Origin: Bacteroidia bacterium
GTDB lineage: Bacteria; Bacteroidota; Bacteroidia; B-17B0; Aurantibacillaceae
DNA length: 64,000 nt
Direction: 5' to 3'
Assembly: GCA_016787785.1 (NCBI GenBank)
Contig: JAEUTO010000013.1
Span: 229,664-293,663, forward strand
Below, piece by piece: positions 63,998 to 64,000 of the stretch (its first letter is position 1; every line of letters starts with the position of its first letter). A model generated the notes under the pieces. The model was not told the DNA's origin. It did not search any database and worked only from the letters and a program-made list of their open reading frames with translations. The translations under genes and the position numbers were made by a program.

Positions 63998-64000
63998 TTT

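Noticed and set aside
1..64000. CRISPR arrays, transposases, integrases, prophage or toxin-antitoxin pairs
   Set aside because: I looked for regular spaced repeats, DDE/serine/tyrosine recombinase motifs and small paired genes and found none that I could support.

Overview
The window is a stretch of chromosome from an AT-rich member of the Bacteroidota. The evidence is: type IX secretion (T9SS) C-terminal sorting domains on several exported proteins, a PorP/SprF protein, a PorE-like protein, a BtuG-like surface propeller beside a TonB receptor, the Bacteroidota promoter (TTTG, about 19 bases, TAnnTTTG), and almost no Shine-Dalgarno sequences. I cannot name a genus. I see no transposase, prophage, CRISPR array or rRNA. 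Most of the window is ordinary chromosomal backbone, so the unusual items are small ones.

Layout. 1-3.0 kb: tail of an ABC exporter, rsmI, corA, then rpmI-rplT (L35-L20) on the minus strand. 3.2-6.5 kb: a large exported BNR/sortilin-like protein. 6.7-9.3 kb: a DtxR/MntR-type regulator and an NRAMP transporter fused to a UspA domain, behind a promoter with two inverted repeats. 9.3-14.7 kb: a minus-strand vitamin B12 uptake locus (cobalamin riboswitch, BtuB-like TonB receptor, DUF4465-like T9SS cargo, BtuG-like lipoprotein), with a glycosyltransferase at its end. 14.7-18.8 kb: trmH, hemW, and a PorE-like TPR/PD40/OmpA protein. 18.8-29.7 kb, plus strand: an AddA-like helicase-nuclease, M13 peptidase, PBP4-type DacB, dihydroorotase, inositol-monophosphatase family enzyme, and a TPR/PD40/SPOR protein. 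29.8-32.5 kb, minus strand: orphan DppB-like permease, tpiA, prmA. 32.5-36.6 kb: patatin plus beta-barrel (type Vd-like) protein, GT39-like transferase, DUF2795 protein. 36.7-43.2 kb: T9SS-exported amidase, outer-membrane barrel, meaB, amn, and a lone HsdR-N nuclease domain. 43.2-50.4 kb, minus strand: CotH/lamin-tail T9SS type B cargo, PorP/SprF, DUF4340-like protein, dnaN, T9SS esterase. 50.5-60.6 kb: PurF, a lipoprotein, smpB, a GNAT, M15 dipeptidase-uvrB, yajQ, a GHMP sugar kinase, purC, and an alpha-oxoamine synthase. 60.68-60.91 kb: a GC-rich element bounded by inverted repeats. 61.0-64.0 kb: mutS, tRNA-Gly(GCC), tRNA-Leu(TAA).

How the parts connect. Cobalamin import (9.3-14.7 kb) matches the use of B12 implied by meaB, the methylmalonyl-CoA mutase chaperone, at 41 kb. 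Four exported proteins carry T9SS sorting domains, and two secretion-associated proteins (PorP/SprF and PorE-like) lie in the same window. Cell-wall functions recur: DacB, the M15 dipeptidase, the exported amidase, and OmpA and SPOR domains. Metal homeostasis is a compact regulator-transporter pair with a visible operator.

The items I rate highest are the GC-rich element at 60.7 kb, the B12 locus with a T9SS-exported component, the operator-promoter arrangement of the metal regulator, TAACTTTG boxes that reuse the upstream stop codon and sit 4 bases before a start codon, and terminator-like hairpins between or inside genes.
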